Below are positions 55,282-63,242 of a DNA stretch of 64,000 nt, one piece after another (the first letter of the stretch is position 1; every line of letters begins with the position of its first letter). Made by a program: the position numbers and the translations under genes. Origin of the DNA: Eubacteriales bacterium (lineage in GTDB: Bacteria > Bacillota > Clostridia > Lachnospirales > Lachnospiraceae). The DNA lies in contig JAUNCG010000003.1 of assembly GCA_030526715.1 (NCBI GenBank), positions 16,947-80,946 on the forward strand, read 5' to 3'. Below the pieces are notes generated by a model. It saw only the letters and a list, made by a program, of their open reading frames with translations. It was not told where the DNA came from and searched no databases.

Positions 55282-57294
55282 ATGAATATTTATGTAAATG
55301 CAAATGCACGATGTGACGGGGACGGTTCCAAGGAACGACCTTTCAAGAGAATCAATGAAGCAGCGAAGATTGCGCAGCCGGGAGATGTCGTTCTCGTAAT
55401 GCCCGGAATATATAGAGAGTATGTGGATCCGAAAAACGGAGGCACAAATGAGGCAAGGATCACCTATCGTTCCACAGAGCCGCTTGGAGCCGTGATCACC
55501 GGTGCCGAGGAAGTAAAATGCTGGAAACCCTATCAGGATGATGTCTGGGTAGCCAGAATCGATAACGGAGTATTTGATGACTATAATCCATATACGACCA
55601 TGGTTTACGGAGACTGGTACTTTGCAAAGGATGATCGTCATACCGGATGCGTCTATCTAAATGATAAAGCGATGTATGAAGCGCTCACACTGGAGGAATG
55701 TATCCGGGGGGAGATCTATAAGCCAAGCTGGGAGCAGGCGTGGTCTGTTTACAAATGGTATACAGAGCAGGATGGAAATGAGACATTGCTCTATGCAAAT
55801 TTTCAGGGGAAGAACCCGAATCAGGAGAAGGTGGAGATCAATGTGCGCAGAGAATGCTTTATGCCGCAGAGCGAGCATATCGACAACATCACCTTCAGCG
55901 GATTTAAGGTAGAAAAAGCGGCAACCACGTGGGCGCCTCCGGCAGCTTATCAGGATGGTATGGTGGGACCACACTGGGCATACGGCTGGATCATTGAGGA
56001 CTGTGAAATCAGTAACAGCAAGTGCTGCGGTATTTCTCTTGGAAAATATTACGATGAGGAGAATGATCATTACTTTACAACGAAGCACGTGAAGAGTCCG
56101 ACACAGATGGAGCGTGACGCTGTCTGCAGAGGACAGTATCATGGCTGGTTAAAGGAAGCAATTGGTTCTCATATCGTGCGCAGATGCAATATTCATGACT
56201 GTCAGCAGACAGGTATTGTCGGTCGTATGGGATGTGTATTCTCTGTGATTGAGGATAATCACATCCATCATATCAACAATATGATGGAGCTTGGAGGAGC
56301 GGAGATCTCCGGTATTAAGCTGCATGCGGCGATCGATGTAGTGATTCGAAGAAATCATATCCATCACAGTACCATGGGCGTATGGCTTGACTGGGAAGCA
56401 CAGGGAGCCAGAATTTCACAGAATCTTCTGCACGACAATCATGTTCCGGAGAATTCCGTTCCGCTTGAGGGAGGTATGGAGAGTCAGGATATCTTTATCG
56501 AAGTAGGTCATGGACCGACGCTCATCGACAATAATATTATGCTGTCAAGATATGGCGTGCGTCTTGCGACTGAAGGCGTGGCTCTTGTTCATAACTTTAT
56601 TGCCGGCTCCCTTACGGTCATCGGCGCCGGCGTGAACTTCACAGTGGATGGAAGAGAGCAGAGAAGATATACGCCATATCACATCAGACATCGTACCGAG
56701 GTAGCGGGAATGATGACGATTCTGCATGGAGATAATCGCTTCTATAATAATATTTTTGTACAGCATTATCCCGTGACGAATACAGAACCCAAGGAGACTC
56801 CGTATTTCCAAGAGGTTGGCACCCATGTATGGGATGAGTTCCCGACGTATGAAGAGTGGATCGAAGGCTTTGAAATGGATGTGAAAAAGCCGGATATGCA
56901 TAAGCTTGCAAAGTATCATTTCAGCTATCTCCCGGTGTGGGCAAAGGGAAATGTATACTTTAACGGCGCAAAGGCATGGAAAAAGGAGACCGGTCATCTG
57001 GTAGATGAAAAAAATTATGTGACGGTTGAACTGGAAGAAAAAGACGGAAGATATACATTGAAGACAAATGTATACCAGCTGCTGAAGGAGTTCCGGGATG
57101 GCATCATCACCAGTGATATTCTTGGCAAGGCTTTCGAACCGGAGCAGAGATTTGAAAATCCGGATGGATCGGCGATCATTTTCAATAGTGATTTCTTTGG
57201 CAACCACCGTGGTATATGGACAGTGCCGGGACCGTTGGCATTTGACGAGGCTGCGGATAGTATGCAGAAAGATTCCTTTGAGCTGATAATGTAA
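55282..57294 (+). CDS. GH120-type beta-xylosidase (right-handed beta-helix)
   Basis: About 670 residues, cytoplasmic as no signal peptide is seen. Start MNIYVNANARCDGDGSKERP leads into a parallel beta-helix. The blocks VEINVRRECFMP, TTWAPPAAYQDGMVGPHW, GIKLHAAIDV, GVWLDWEAQGARIS and IFIEVGHGPTLIDNN match my memory of GH120 XylC, in which the Asp of WLDWEAQG is the nucleophile and the Glu of VEVSHGP the acid/base. Both are present here. It would hydrolyse xylo-oligosaccharides. ATG 55267 is an alternative start. A related uncharacterised beta-helix glycosidase is the alternative. Confidence 0.8.
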   Translation: MNIYVNANARCDGDGSKERPFKRINEAAKIAQPGDVVLVMPGIYREYVDPKNGGTNEARITYRSTEPLGAVITGAEEVKCWKPYQDDVWVARIDNGVFDDYNPYTTMVYGDWYFAKDDRHTGCVYLNDKAMYEALTLEECIRGEIYKPSWEQAWSVYKWYTEQDGNETLLYANFQGKNPNQEKVEINVRRECFMPQSEHIDNITFSGFKVEKAATTWAPPAAYQDGMVGPHWAYGWIIEDCEISNSKCCGISLGKYYDEENDHYFTTKHVKSPTQMERDAVCRGQYHGWLKEAIGSHIVRRCNIHDCQQTGIVGRMGCVFSVIEDNHIHHINNMMELGGAEISGIKLHAAIDVVIRRNHIHHSTMGVWLDWEAQGARISQNLLHDNHVPENSVPLEGGMESQDIFIEVGHGPTLIDNNIMLSRYGVRLATEGVALVHNFIAGSLTVIGAGVNFTVDGREQRRYTPYHIRHRTEVAGMMTILHGDNRFYNNIFVQHYPVTNTEPKETPYFQEVGTHVWDEFPTYEEWIEGFEMDVKKPDMHKLAKYHFSYLPVWAKGNVYFNGAKAWKKETGHLVDEKNYVTVELEEKDGRYTLKTNVYQLLKEFRDGIITSDILGKAFEPEQRFENPDGSAIIFNSDFFGNHRGIWTVPGPLAFDEAADSMQKDSFELIM

Positions 57295-57330
57295 TAAAAT
57301 GATAAATAGTATGGTAGAAAAGTAAAATCA

Positions 57331-57381
57331 GGTATCCCGGGAATGTGATATAGAAGAAGCATTCCCGGAGGTATCTTTTTT
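57331..57381 (+). terminator. Terminator of the beta-xylosidase gene
   Basis: CCGGGAATG (57337-57345) pairs with CATTCCCGG (57360-57368), followed by a T-run at 57376-57381. Confidence 0.8.
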
Positions 57382-57415
57382 GTTGAACGAAAATAGAGAA
57401 TCAAAAGAATAGAGA

Positions 57416-57444
57416 TTGTGCAGAAAAAATAATTATGCTATTAT
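57416..57444 (+). promoter_or_regulatory. Promoter of the FKBP-type isomerase gene
   Basis: -35 TTGTGC (57416-57421), 17-base spacer, -10 TATTAT (57439-57444). Confidence 0.55.
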
Positions 57445-57493
57445 GAACGTGATTTCATATACAGAAGATAGTATAGAAGGAGATAAGACTATA

Positions 57494-57934
57494 ATGGAAG
57501 AATTAAAAGGACGCAATGTAGGAAAAAACTGTCGTACACATTATAAGGGTACATTCAATGATGGCACGCAGTTTGACTCATCTTATGACCGTGGAGAGCC
57601 ATTAGAATTTATTTGTGGTGCGGGTCAGATGATAAAAGGATTTGATGCAGCGGTGGCAGATATGGAAGTGGGTCAGGAGATCGATGTTCATCTGATGCCT
57701 GAGGAAGCATACGGTATGCCGAGCTCGGAGGCTATGATTACAGTGCCGCTTGCTCAGATGCCGGGAGCAGAGGAGCTGGAGGCTGGTGCCCGCGTTTATC
57801 TGCAGAATGTCATGGGACAGAGCTTCCCGGTGACTGTTACAGAGAAGAATGAGGAGACGATTACCTTTGATGCCAACCATGAGATGGCAGGCAAAGAACT
57901 GAACTTTCATATTGAGCTCGTAGAAGTGAAATAA
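57494..57934 (+). CDS. FKBP-type peptidyl-prolyl isomerase, SlyD-like
   Basis: Cytoplasmic folding catalyst of 146 residues. FKBP core HYKGTFNDGTQFDSSYDRGEP and GAGQMIKGFDAAVADMEVGQ surround an insert-in-flap domain (about residues 66-118, MPEEAYGMPSSEAMITVPL) as in SlyD. There is no histidine-rich metal-binding tail. ATG 57494 follows AAGGAG. Monocistronic. Confidence 0.9.
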   Translation: MEELKGRNVGKNCRTHYKGTFNDGTQFDSSYDRGEPLEFICGAGQMIKGFDAAVADMEVGQEIDVHLMPEEAYGMPSSEAMITVPLAQMPGAEELEAGARVYLQNVMGQSFPVTVTEKNEETITFDANHEMAGKELNFHIELVEVK

Positions 57935-58010
57935 GCTTAGACAACCATACAGGGTTGTATTATACTTTAAAGGAAACAGTTCCTAATATTTTACACATGG
58001 AGGAATTATT

Positions 58011-58991
58011 ATGAATACGAATCAACGTCCTGAATCAATGACACGCATCACAACACCGGAGCTTGCCAAGGCTTTTATCGATGAGCAGGTAGAAGCGCTT
58101 CGCGCGCAGATCGGAGATAAGAAGGTTCTGCTGGCGCTGTCCGGCGGAGTGGATTCATCCGTTGTTGCTGCATTGCTGATCAAGGCAGTGGGTAAGCAGC
58201 TCGTTTGCGTACATGTAAACCACGGATTGATGCGTAAAGGTGAGAGCGAGCAGGTTATCAAGGTATTTGGTGAAAGCCTTGGAGCAAATCTTATTTATGT
58301 AGATGCGACCGATCGTTTTCTGGATCTGTTGGCAGGAGTAGCAGAGCCGGAGAAGAAGCGTAAGATTATCGGCGGCGAGTTTATTAAAGTTTTTGATGAA
58401 GAAGCATCAAAGCTGGAGGGTATTTCATTCTTAGCACAGGGAACGATCTATCCGGATATCATCGAATCCAAGGGAGTAAAGGCACATCACAATGTAGGCG
58501 GACTTCCGGAGGACATGGAATTTGAACTGGTAGAGCCGGTAAAATTGCTGTTTAAGGATGAGGTTCGCGTAGTAGGTGACGCACTTGGTCTGCCGCATAA
58601 TATGGTATATCGTCAGCCGTTCCCGGGACCGGGACTCGGTGTGCGTTGTCTTGGCGCAATCACCAGAGATCGTCTGGAGGCGCTGCGTGAAGCAGATGCG
58701 ATCCTGCGTGAAGAATTTGATAAGAACGGACTTGCAGGAAAAGTATGGCAGTACTTCATTTCTGTACCGGACTTTAAGAGTGTCGGTGTAAAGGACGACA
58801 AGCGTTATGAAGGATGGCCGGCAATCATTCGCGCCGTGAATACTACAGACGCAATGACGGCTACCATCGAGGAGATTCCGTATCCGGTACTCCATACCAT
58901 TACTGCACGTATCACCGCCGAAGTTCCGGGGATCAATCGCGTGGTTTACGATTTGACGCCGAAGCCGACCGGCACCATAGAGTGGGAATAA
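58011..58991 (+). CDS. guaA: GMP synthase, ATP-pyrophosphatase/dimerisation part only (no glutaminase domain)
   Basis: Converts XMP to GMP. 326 residues instead of the ~510-525 of bacterial GuaA: the N-terminal class I glutamine amidotransferase domain is absent. The PP-loop LALSGGVDSSVVAALL, GTIYPDIIES, HHNVGGLPE, RQPFPGPGLGVRC and the end TGTIEWE are intact. So it must use free ammonia or recruit a separate amidotransferase, as in archaeal two-subunit enzymes; none is in the window. ATG follows TGGAGGA. The 3' end abuts an integrase, a known integration hotspot. Confidence 0.93.
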   Translation: MNTNQRPESMTRITTPELAKAFIDEQVEALRAQIGDKKVLLALSGGVDSSVVAALLIKAVGKQLVCVHVNHGLMRKGESEQVIKVFGESLGANLIYVDATDRFLDLLAGVAEPEKKRKIIGGEFIKVFDEEASKLEGISFLAQGTIYPDIIESKGVKAHHNVGGLPEDMEFELVEPVKLLFKDEVRVVGDALGLPHNMVYRQPFPGPGLGVRCLGAITRDRLEALREADAILREEFDKNGLAGKVWQYFISVPDFKSVGVKDDKRYEGWPAIIRAVNTTDAMTATIEEIPYPVLHTITARITAEVPGINRVVYDLTPKPTGTIEWE

Positions 58992-59105
58992 TAAAATAAG
59001 TGATTTCATGTCCCGGCTTTCCTTGATTTTACAGGGAATTCCGGGATTTGTTTATTTTAGTGGCTACAAAATGGCTACATCAAAAGGTTTTTTTGTAGCC
59101 AGTGC
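58992..59105. other. Probable left attachment region (attL) of an integrative element at guaA
   Basis: Lies between the guaA stop and the integrase stop. Holds the guaA terminator and an inverted repeat GGCTACAAAA (59062-59071)/TTTTGTAGCC (59091-59100), with a third GGCTACA copy at 59073-59079. guaA 3' ends are established target sites for tyrosine-recombinase elements. The exact core cannot be fixed because the other end is outside the window. Confidence 0.55.
59011..59058 (+). terminator. Terminator of guaA
   Basis: TCCCGG (59011-59016) pairs with CCGGGA (59041-59046), with an inner TTCC/GGGAA pairing, followed by a T-rich run (TTTGTTTATTTT). Confidence 0.7.
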
Positions 59106-60179
59106 TTACGGCATAATGCTGTCAAGCTGTCTGGCTACTTCAACCTGTTTGTTGGGATACAGGTGACTGTAGGTATCCATGGTGGTCTGCACCTTCTCGT
59201 GTCCGAGACGCTCCGCAATGAGTAACGGTGAGCATCCCATTTCTACAAGAAGACTTGCATGGCTGTGTCTGATATCATGTACCCGGATTCTTGTCACGCC
59301 GGATAACTTGCAGCCACGTTCCATCTCCCGATAAAGAAAGCTTTTATTATAAGGAAACAGCCGATCTGTAGGCTGCAGCTCATAGCATTGGGAAGAATAT
59401 TCCTTAATGCATTCGCACAGCCTATCAGAGATAGGTATTGTACGGTTGCTTTTTGGTGTTTTAGGAGATGTGATTACATCCTTACCATTTAATCGCTGAT
59501 AGCTCTTATTAACAGTGAGTGTTTTCTTCTCCAGATCAATATCGGCAGGTGTCAGAGCTAACAGTTCACCTTCACGGATTCCTGTATAATACATGGTCAT
59601 AAATATTGCATAGCTTGCCGGACGATCTTTCATGGATTCAATAAAACTGTGAAATTCATCTTTCGTCCAGAATAGCATTTCATCCGCTTTTTTCTTTCCC
59701 ATGCTTCCTGCCTTATGGCAGGGATTTTCTTTTAAGCCATAATACTTTACGGCATAATTGAAAATAGCGGTAAGCTGGTTATTGATGGTCTTAAGATAAG
59801 TCTGTGAATAAGGTTTTCCATTCTCATCCCGGTAAGCGGTAAGGTTATTTTGCCATTTACGAATATCAGTGGCTTTGATCTCCTGCAAAGGAATCTTGCC
59901 AAAGAAAGGAGTTACCTTTAAATCAACCAGAAACCGTTTATTTGCCACGGTAGACGGCTTCAAGCGTTGCTCCATATCTTTCATATAGAGTTCAATAAAG
60001 TCCTTGAAGGTCATGCCGAGGCTGCCAGTAGACTGACTGATAAAATCTCGTTCCCATTGAAGGGCTTCTTTCTTTGTCGGGAAGCCGCGCTTCTTTTTAT
60101 GAATTATTTTTCCTGTCCAATCCGTTACACGGATCTGAGACATCCAACGGTTGGTAGTTGCGTCTTTTGTTACTGACAT
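59106..60179 (-). CDS. int: Tyrosine recombinase / integrase
   Basis: Site-specific integrase of 357 residues that inserts and excises the element. An AP2-like arm-binding start (WMSQIRVTDWTGK) and SAM-like core-binding domain (about 55-150) precede the catalytic domain. Catalytic residues: Arg in YTGIREGELL, His-x-x-Arg in VHDIRHSHASLL, His in RLGHEKV and Tyr in MDTYSHLYP. ATG 60179 has GGAGGAGG upstream. Its stop lies 114 bases from the guaA stop. Tn916/Tn1549-type integrases are relatives. Confidence 0.94.
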   Translation of the reverse strand: MSVTKDATTNRWMSQIRVTDWTGKIIHKKKRGFPTKKEALQWERDFISQSTGSLGMTFKDFIELYMKDMEQRLKPSTVANKRFLVDLKVTPFFGKIPLQEIKATDIRKWQNNLTAYRDENGKPYSQTYLKTINNQLTAIFNYAVKYYGLKENPCHKAGSMGKKKADEMLFWTKDEFHSFIESMKDRPASYAIFMTMYYTGIREGELLALTPADIDLEKKTLTVNKSYQRLNGKDVITSPKTPKSNRTIPISDRLCECIKEYSSQCYELQPTDRLFPYNKSFLYREMERGCKLSGVTRIRVHDIRHSHASLLVEMGCSPLLIAERLGHEKVQTTMDTYSHLYPNKQVEVARQLDSIMP

Positions 60180-60219
60180 TTGTCCTCCTCCTTCCTTCAA
60201 GAATTAGGCTTTGTGATGC

Positions 60220-60822
60220 TTATTTGCTTTCAGTGTTTTTGTATTCGTTTTCTAAAAATTCATTTCGTTTTCTGATCCGTTCATCTGGATCAAGTTCCTC
60301 TGGTTCTATACATTCCACAGCATTGGCTGCGTAGTAAGCCAGTGTTTGCTCTTTCCACTTCTTATATGCTTCCTGAGTAGATGCAAAGGAACGGATGTTT
60401 TCTCGTTCTTCTTCCCATTGTTCCAGAAACAGGCACATATCAGCGTTGTAATCTGACAGGCTCTTTCCATCAAAAGAAATGGAACACATCCACTCTTTAC
60501 TGCGTGGTGGCTTCTTTACATCAACATGGAAGTCAATACCGGAAACAGTTTCCAACTTAAACAGGAAATCCATAATATCGGATAAGCTTTTAATCTGTGT
60601 GGTATTGGCTTCGTAACCCAAGATGTAGGTGGAAGTGGTTTCCAACACATCTGCAATTTGCTTGACAACAGCAATCGATACTTCAATCTCTCCGGTTTCG
60701 TATTTCTGTATGGTACGGAGGGATTTGTTTAATTGCTGAGCCAATTGTGTCTGGTTAAGTCCTTTTCTTTTTCGGAGCATTTTGATCCGCTGTCCGATAG
60801 CGGAATAATCTAAATTGTTCAT
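60220..60822 (-). CDS. XRE-family helix-turn-helix regulator of the element
   Basis: 200 residues. The N-terminal HTH is IGQRIKMLRKRKGLNQTQLA with the recognition region LNKSLRTIQKYETGEIEVS. The C-terminal ~120 residues are of unknown function and may hold the signal-sensing part. It is divergent from the strong promoter at 60897, which it probably represses, in the manner of element immunity repressors. Lies 40 bases upstream of int in the same direction, so it may be co-transcribed with int. Confidence 0.88.
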   Translation of the reverse strand: MNNLDYSAIGQRIKMLRKRKGLNQTQLAQQLNKSLRTIQKYETGEIEVSIAVVKQIADVLETTSTYILGYEANTTQIKSLSDIMDFLFKLETVSGIDFHVDVKKPPRSKEWMCSISFDGKSLSDYNADMCLFLEQWEEERENIRSFASTQEAYKKWKEQTLAYYAANAVECIEPEELDPDERIRKRNEFLENEYKNTESK

Positions 60823-60896
60823 ATCTAATTCACCTCATTCACATCCTATCATATCGTAATGTGTATTGCAAGTACATATTTTTCGTTCGTTTAGTG

Positions 60897-60925
60897 TTGA
60901 CAAATGTATTTAGTATGCATATAAT
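60897..60925 (+). promoter_or_regulatory. Strong promoter of the element's rightward small genes
   Basis: Consensus TTGACA (60897-60902), 17-base spacer, consensus TATAAT (60920-60925). The short repeat TTCGTTCGTTT just upstream may be part of the XRE operator. Confidence 0.8.
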
Positions 60926-60983
60926 GAAAAACGCATCGAAAGTGCGTAAAATAAAATGAATAAGCAATTATATGGAATAAAAA

Positions 60984-61130
60984 GTGCGCAATCTTTCAAA
61001 AACAGAAAAATTTGGAAGACTTCTGGAAGAACATTATGTCCGCTACGAGAATAAGGCAAGGCATTCCGGACGTCGTGTAAGACTGACCTATATGATCGTT
61101 GATGCTGAAGAAAGCGAAGTCATCAATTAA
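60984..61130 (+). CDS. Small conserved-looking mobile-element protein
   Basis: 48 codons from GTG 60984 to TAA 61130: TEKFGRLLEEHYVRYENKAR, then a basic SGRRVRLTYM and an acidic DAEESEV tail. An upstream ATG at 60972 is closed by a stop, so GTG is the start; GGA lies 8 bases before. It resembles short proteins seen at this place in clostridial integrative elements. Function unknown. Confidence 0.55.
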   Translation: MRNLSKTEKFGRLLEEHYVRYENKARHSGRRVRLTYMIVDAEESEVIN

Positions 61131-61146
61131 ACAAAGTGCGACGGCT

Positions 61147-61201
61147 GCGACGGTTGCAACGATAAAAAAGATACTGTCGAGAACACCGTTGCTATCGTCG
61201 C
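61147..61201 (+). repeat. Imperfect 15-bp inverted repeat between small ORFs
   Basis: GCGACGGTTGCAACG (61147-61161) pairs with CGTTGCTATCGTCGC (61187-61201) at 13 of 15 positions. The left arm also contains tandem TGCGACGG copies (from 61136). Could be an RNA hairpin or a protein site. Confidence 0.45.
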
Positions 61202-61229
61202 AATCGTTACGGAAAGGATAAGATGCGAT

Positions 61230-61475
61230 ATGAAAAATATACAGATTTCATACGAGTTGTTTGTAGATTTGGTTTTGTATCATTTAAGTGGCAATGAAGA
61301 CCACAGAGAAGAAATATGTAGGGGACTGGAACAAAAGCTGGATGCATTGGTAAATCGCCAGTTATATTCGCAGTCTAAGACTGCACCAACGAAAGAAGAA
61401 AGGGAAAAGGCAAGACAGGAATATCTTGATCGCCGTGGAGTGCCGGAAAGCTTCCGCTGGAATACTTCGCCTTGA
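61230..61475 (+). CDS. Small mobile-element protein of unknown function
   Basis: 81 residues, hydrophilic: ISYELFVDLVLYHLSGNEDH at the N terminus, a helical middle, and EREKARQEYLDRRGVPESFRW at the C terminus. It looks like the small DUF-type proteins (DUF6103-like) found between the regulator and mobilisation genes of clostridial integrative elements, by memory only. The next 365 bases hold no gene but several hairpins and an oriT. Confidence 0.65.
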   Translation: MKNIQISYELFVDLVLYHLSGNEDHREEICRGLEQKLDALVNRQLYSQSKTAPTKEEREKARQEYLDRRGVPESFRWNTSP

Positions 61476-61494
61476 AGGAATATGACAGGAGCGT

Positions 61495-61517
61495 GACACG
61501 CCCCTGTGATAAGCAGA
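61495..61517 (+). repeat. Hairpin after the 81-residue ORF
   Basis: ACAGG-A-GCGTG (61495-61505) pairs with CACGC-C-CCTGT (61507-61517) with a very short loop. First of four strong hairpins in the 61476-61840 non-coding stretch. Confidence 0.55.
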
Positions 61518-61614
61518 CAAGGCAATGCATTGGATGTGGCGGTTGTACGTTGTTGCTGACCGAAAGTGAAGCATAAGGCGGATAATACTGCCGATTTCCG
61601 GGAGTGTGAAGAGA

Positions 61615-61642
61615 GGGAGCCTTTTCTAAAGGCATCCTTTTT
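61615..61642 (+). terminator. Intrinsic terminator of the small-gene operon
   Basis: GCCTTT (61619-61624) pairs with AAAGGC (61628-61633), extended by GGA/TCC, followed by TTTTT (61638-61642). Confidence 0.75.
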
Positions 61643-61667
61643 GGTCTCGCCTTCCGGATCGGTCGGT

Positions 61668-61709
61668 GCTTCTGCCGTCAGAAGCCGACAGAGGTCGCCA
61701 CTGGCGACC
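61668..61709 (+). repeat. Two adjacent hairpins upstream of oriT
   Basis: GCTTCTG (61668-61674)/CAGAAGC (61679-61685) with loop CCGT, and GGTCGCC (61693-61699)/GGCGACC (61703-61709) with loop ACT. They lie between the terminator and the oriT and may mark a transfer-initiation region. Confidence 0.55.
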
Positions 61710-61750
61710 CGCACCCTCGGAGAGCCCACGGTACTTTGCAGACGAAGGAT

Positions 61751-61788
61751 GAAAGTATCATAGTGGGTTATTACACTTTCGCAAAGTG
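61751..61788 (+). other. oriT: MobV-type origin of transfer (oriT)
   Basis: GAAAGT (61751-61756) and ACTTTC (61775-61780) form an inverted repeat around TAGTGGGTTA (61761-61770). In the pMV158/MobM family the nick is TAGTG(T/G)G|TTA within such a repeat, so the predicted nick is between 61767 and 61768. A second overlapping palindrome CACTTT-CGC-AAAGTG ends at 61788. It lies 53 bases before the MobV relaxase gene. Confidence 0.78.
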
Positions 61789-61840
61789 CAGTTTTTATGA
61801 ATTCTTCTCAAAAAATCAACAAGGAAAGGGGTGAGTAAGC

Positions 61841-63097
61841 ATGGCAAGAAATGATGGTATTGATCGTACCAGTGCGAGAAACAACAAGTTGACTGCTGAG
61901 GATGTTAGGAAAGCACAGGCTCATAACGAGCGTGAAAAAGATACTTATAGTAATCAGGATATCGTTCCGGAACGCAGTTTTATGAATATCCATTTCAAAG
62001 CACCTACAGATGACTATACAGCGATGTTTGATCAGATGGAGTCAGATGGGATAATTTCAACAAGAGGACTGAAGGCAGGTGCGTCTAAGTTTGGAGAAAT
62101 GGTCTTGGATGTGAACAGTGCCTATTTTTATAATCATGGCGGTTATGAATATGCGAAGCAATTCTATGCAGATGCCTATAAGGCTGCGGCGAAGATTCTC
62201 GGTGGCGAAGAATATATTTTGTCCGCTGTTATGCATGCCGATGAACGGAACCGGGCAATGTCGGATGCACTTGGTGAAGATGTGTTTCATTATCATCTCC
62301 ATGTGGTGTATATTCCGGTAGTGGAAAAAGAAATCCGCTGGTCAAAGCGGTGCAAGGATGAATCACTGCGAGGAACAGTAAAAGAAGTGATCCACCAGGT
62401 TAGCATGAGTAAAAAGTGGGAATCCAAGCCTGTTCTCGATGAGAATGGTAAGATATTACGCACGAAGAAAGGAAAAACCGTACTGCGACCGTCTTACTCT
62501 GTTCTGCAGGACGATTTTTTTGAATATATGAAGGCTGCTGGATATACGGATGTTGAGCGTGGGGAACGAGGAAGTTCAGAAGAGCATTTGACAGTAACCC
62601 AGTTCAAGGTAACAAAAGAACAGGAGCGGTTATCCTCTCTCACAGAACAGACACAGAAGAAAGAACAGGAAGTAACAAAGCTAGGAAAGAAAATCGAAAA
62701 AATCAAAAAACAAAAGGTCGATGTAGCAGCAGTAGAAAAGATTCAGCCACGGTCAATTCCACTGTCAAATAAAGTTGTATTAGATAAGTCAGAATATGAT
62801 CACCTTGCAACGGCAGCGAAAAAGTATGCTGTACAGGAAAAGAAAGAAACAAAGCTGCAAAAGGCATTGGATGTTGCCAATAAAGCAATCGCAGAATTGA
62901 AGAAGCAGGTTGCTTCCTTGTCTGCTGAACTTTCTAAATATAAATCGATCAAAGGAAAACTTAAGGCGAATGAGTTAGAACTTGAAAATAAGAAACTGCG
63001 GAACAAGATATCGAGATATGAGGATGTGATTGATCGGAAGAATCTATGGCATTTATTTGATAGAGAAAGAAGTAGACCATGTATAAGGGAGCATTAA
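61841..63097 (+). CDS. mobV: MobV-family relaxase (Pre/Mob)
   Basis: Nicks oriT and leads the strand during mobilisation by a helper conjugation system. 418 residues. The N-terminal domain (1-200) carries the histidine motif AVMHADERN with HYHLHVVYIP, equivalent to the HxDE...PHxH metal site. A long charged coiled-coil follows (about 270-390, KKEQEVTKLGKKIEKIKKQK). No type IV secretion genes are visible, so the element looks mobilizable rather than self-transmissible, within the limits of the window. ATG follows GGAAAGGGG. Confidence 0.9.
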   Translation: MARNDGIDRTSARNNKLTAEDVRKAQAHNEREKDTYSNQDIVPERSFMNIHFKAPTDDYTAMFDQMESDGIISTRGLKAGASKFGEMVLDVNSAYFYNHGGYEYAKQFYADAYKAAAKILGGEEYILSAVMHADERNRAMSDALGEDVFHYHLHVVYIPVVEKEIRWSKRCKDESLRGTVKEVIHQVSMSKKWESKPVLDENGKILRTKKGKTVLRPSYSVLQDDFFEYMKAAGYTDVERGERGSSEEHLTVTQFKVTKEQERLSSLTEQTQKKEQEVTKLGKKIEKIKKQKVDVAAVEKIQPRSIPLSNKVVLDKSEYDHLATAAKKYAVQEKKETKLQKALDVANKAIAELKKQVASLSAELSKYKSIKGKLKANELELENKKLRNKISRYEDVIDRKNLWHLFDRERSRPCIREH

Positions 63098-63172
63098 CGA
63101 TAACAGATTTACTGAACTGTGGGTAACCACTCGGATCAGTCAATAATTATTTGCAAATTATAAAAATTTAAG

Positions 63173-63200
63173 TGTAACTACAGAGATTAGAATGCGACTA
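63173..63200 (+). promoter_or_regulatory. ECF-type promoter of the sigma/anti-sigma genes
   Basis: TGTAAC (63173-63178), 16-base spacer, CGACTA (63195-63200) resembles ECF -35/-10 elements and suggests autoregulation. A consensus TATAAT at 63199-63204 overlaps it, so a housekeeping promoter is possible too. Confidence 0.5.
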
Positions 63201-63242
63201 TAATAGTAGAAGCTTCAAACGTTAGCAGAGGAGGTTAAAAGA

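Noticed and set aside
57935..58010. Possible guanine riboswitch before guaA
   Set aside because: The 76-base gap holds only an ACAACC/GGTTGT hairpin; the conserved purine-riboswitch loops are absent.
61131..61205. CGACGG repeats as a CRISPR-like array
   Set aside because: Only two or three very short copies with no spacers of regular length and no cas genes.
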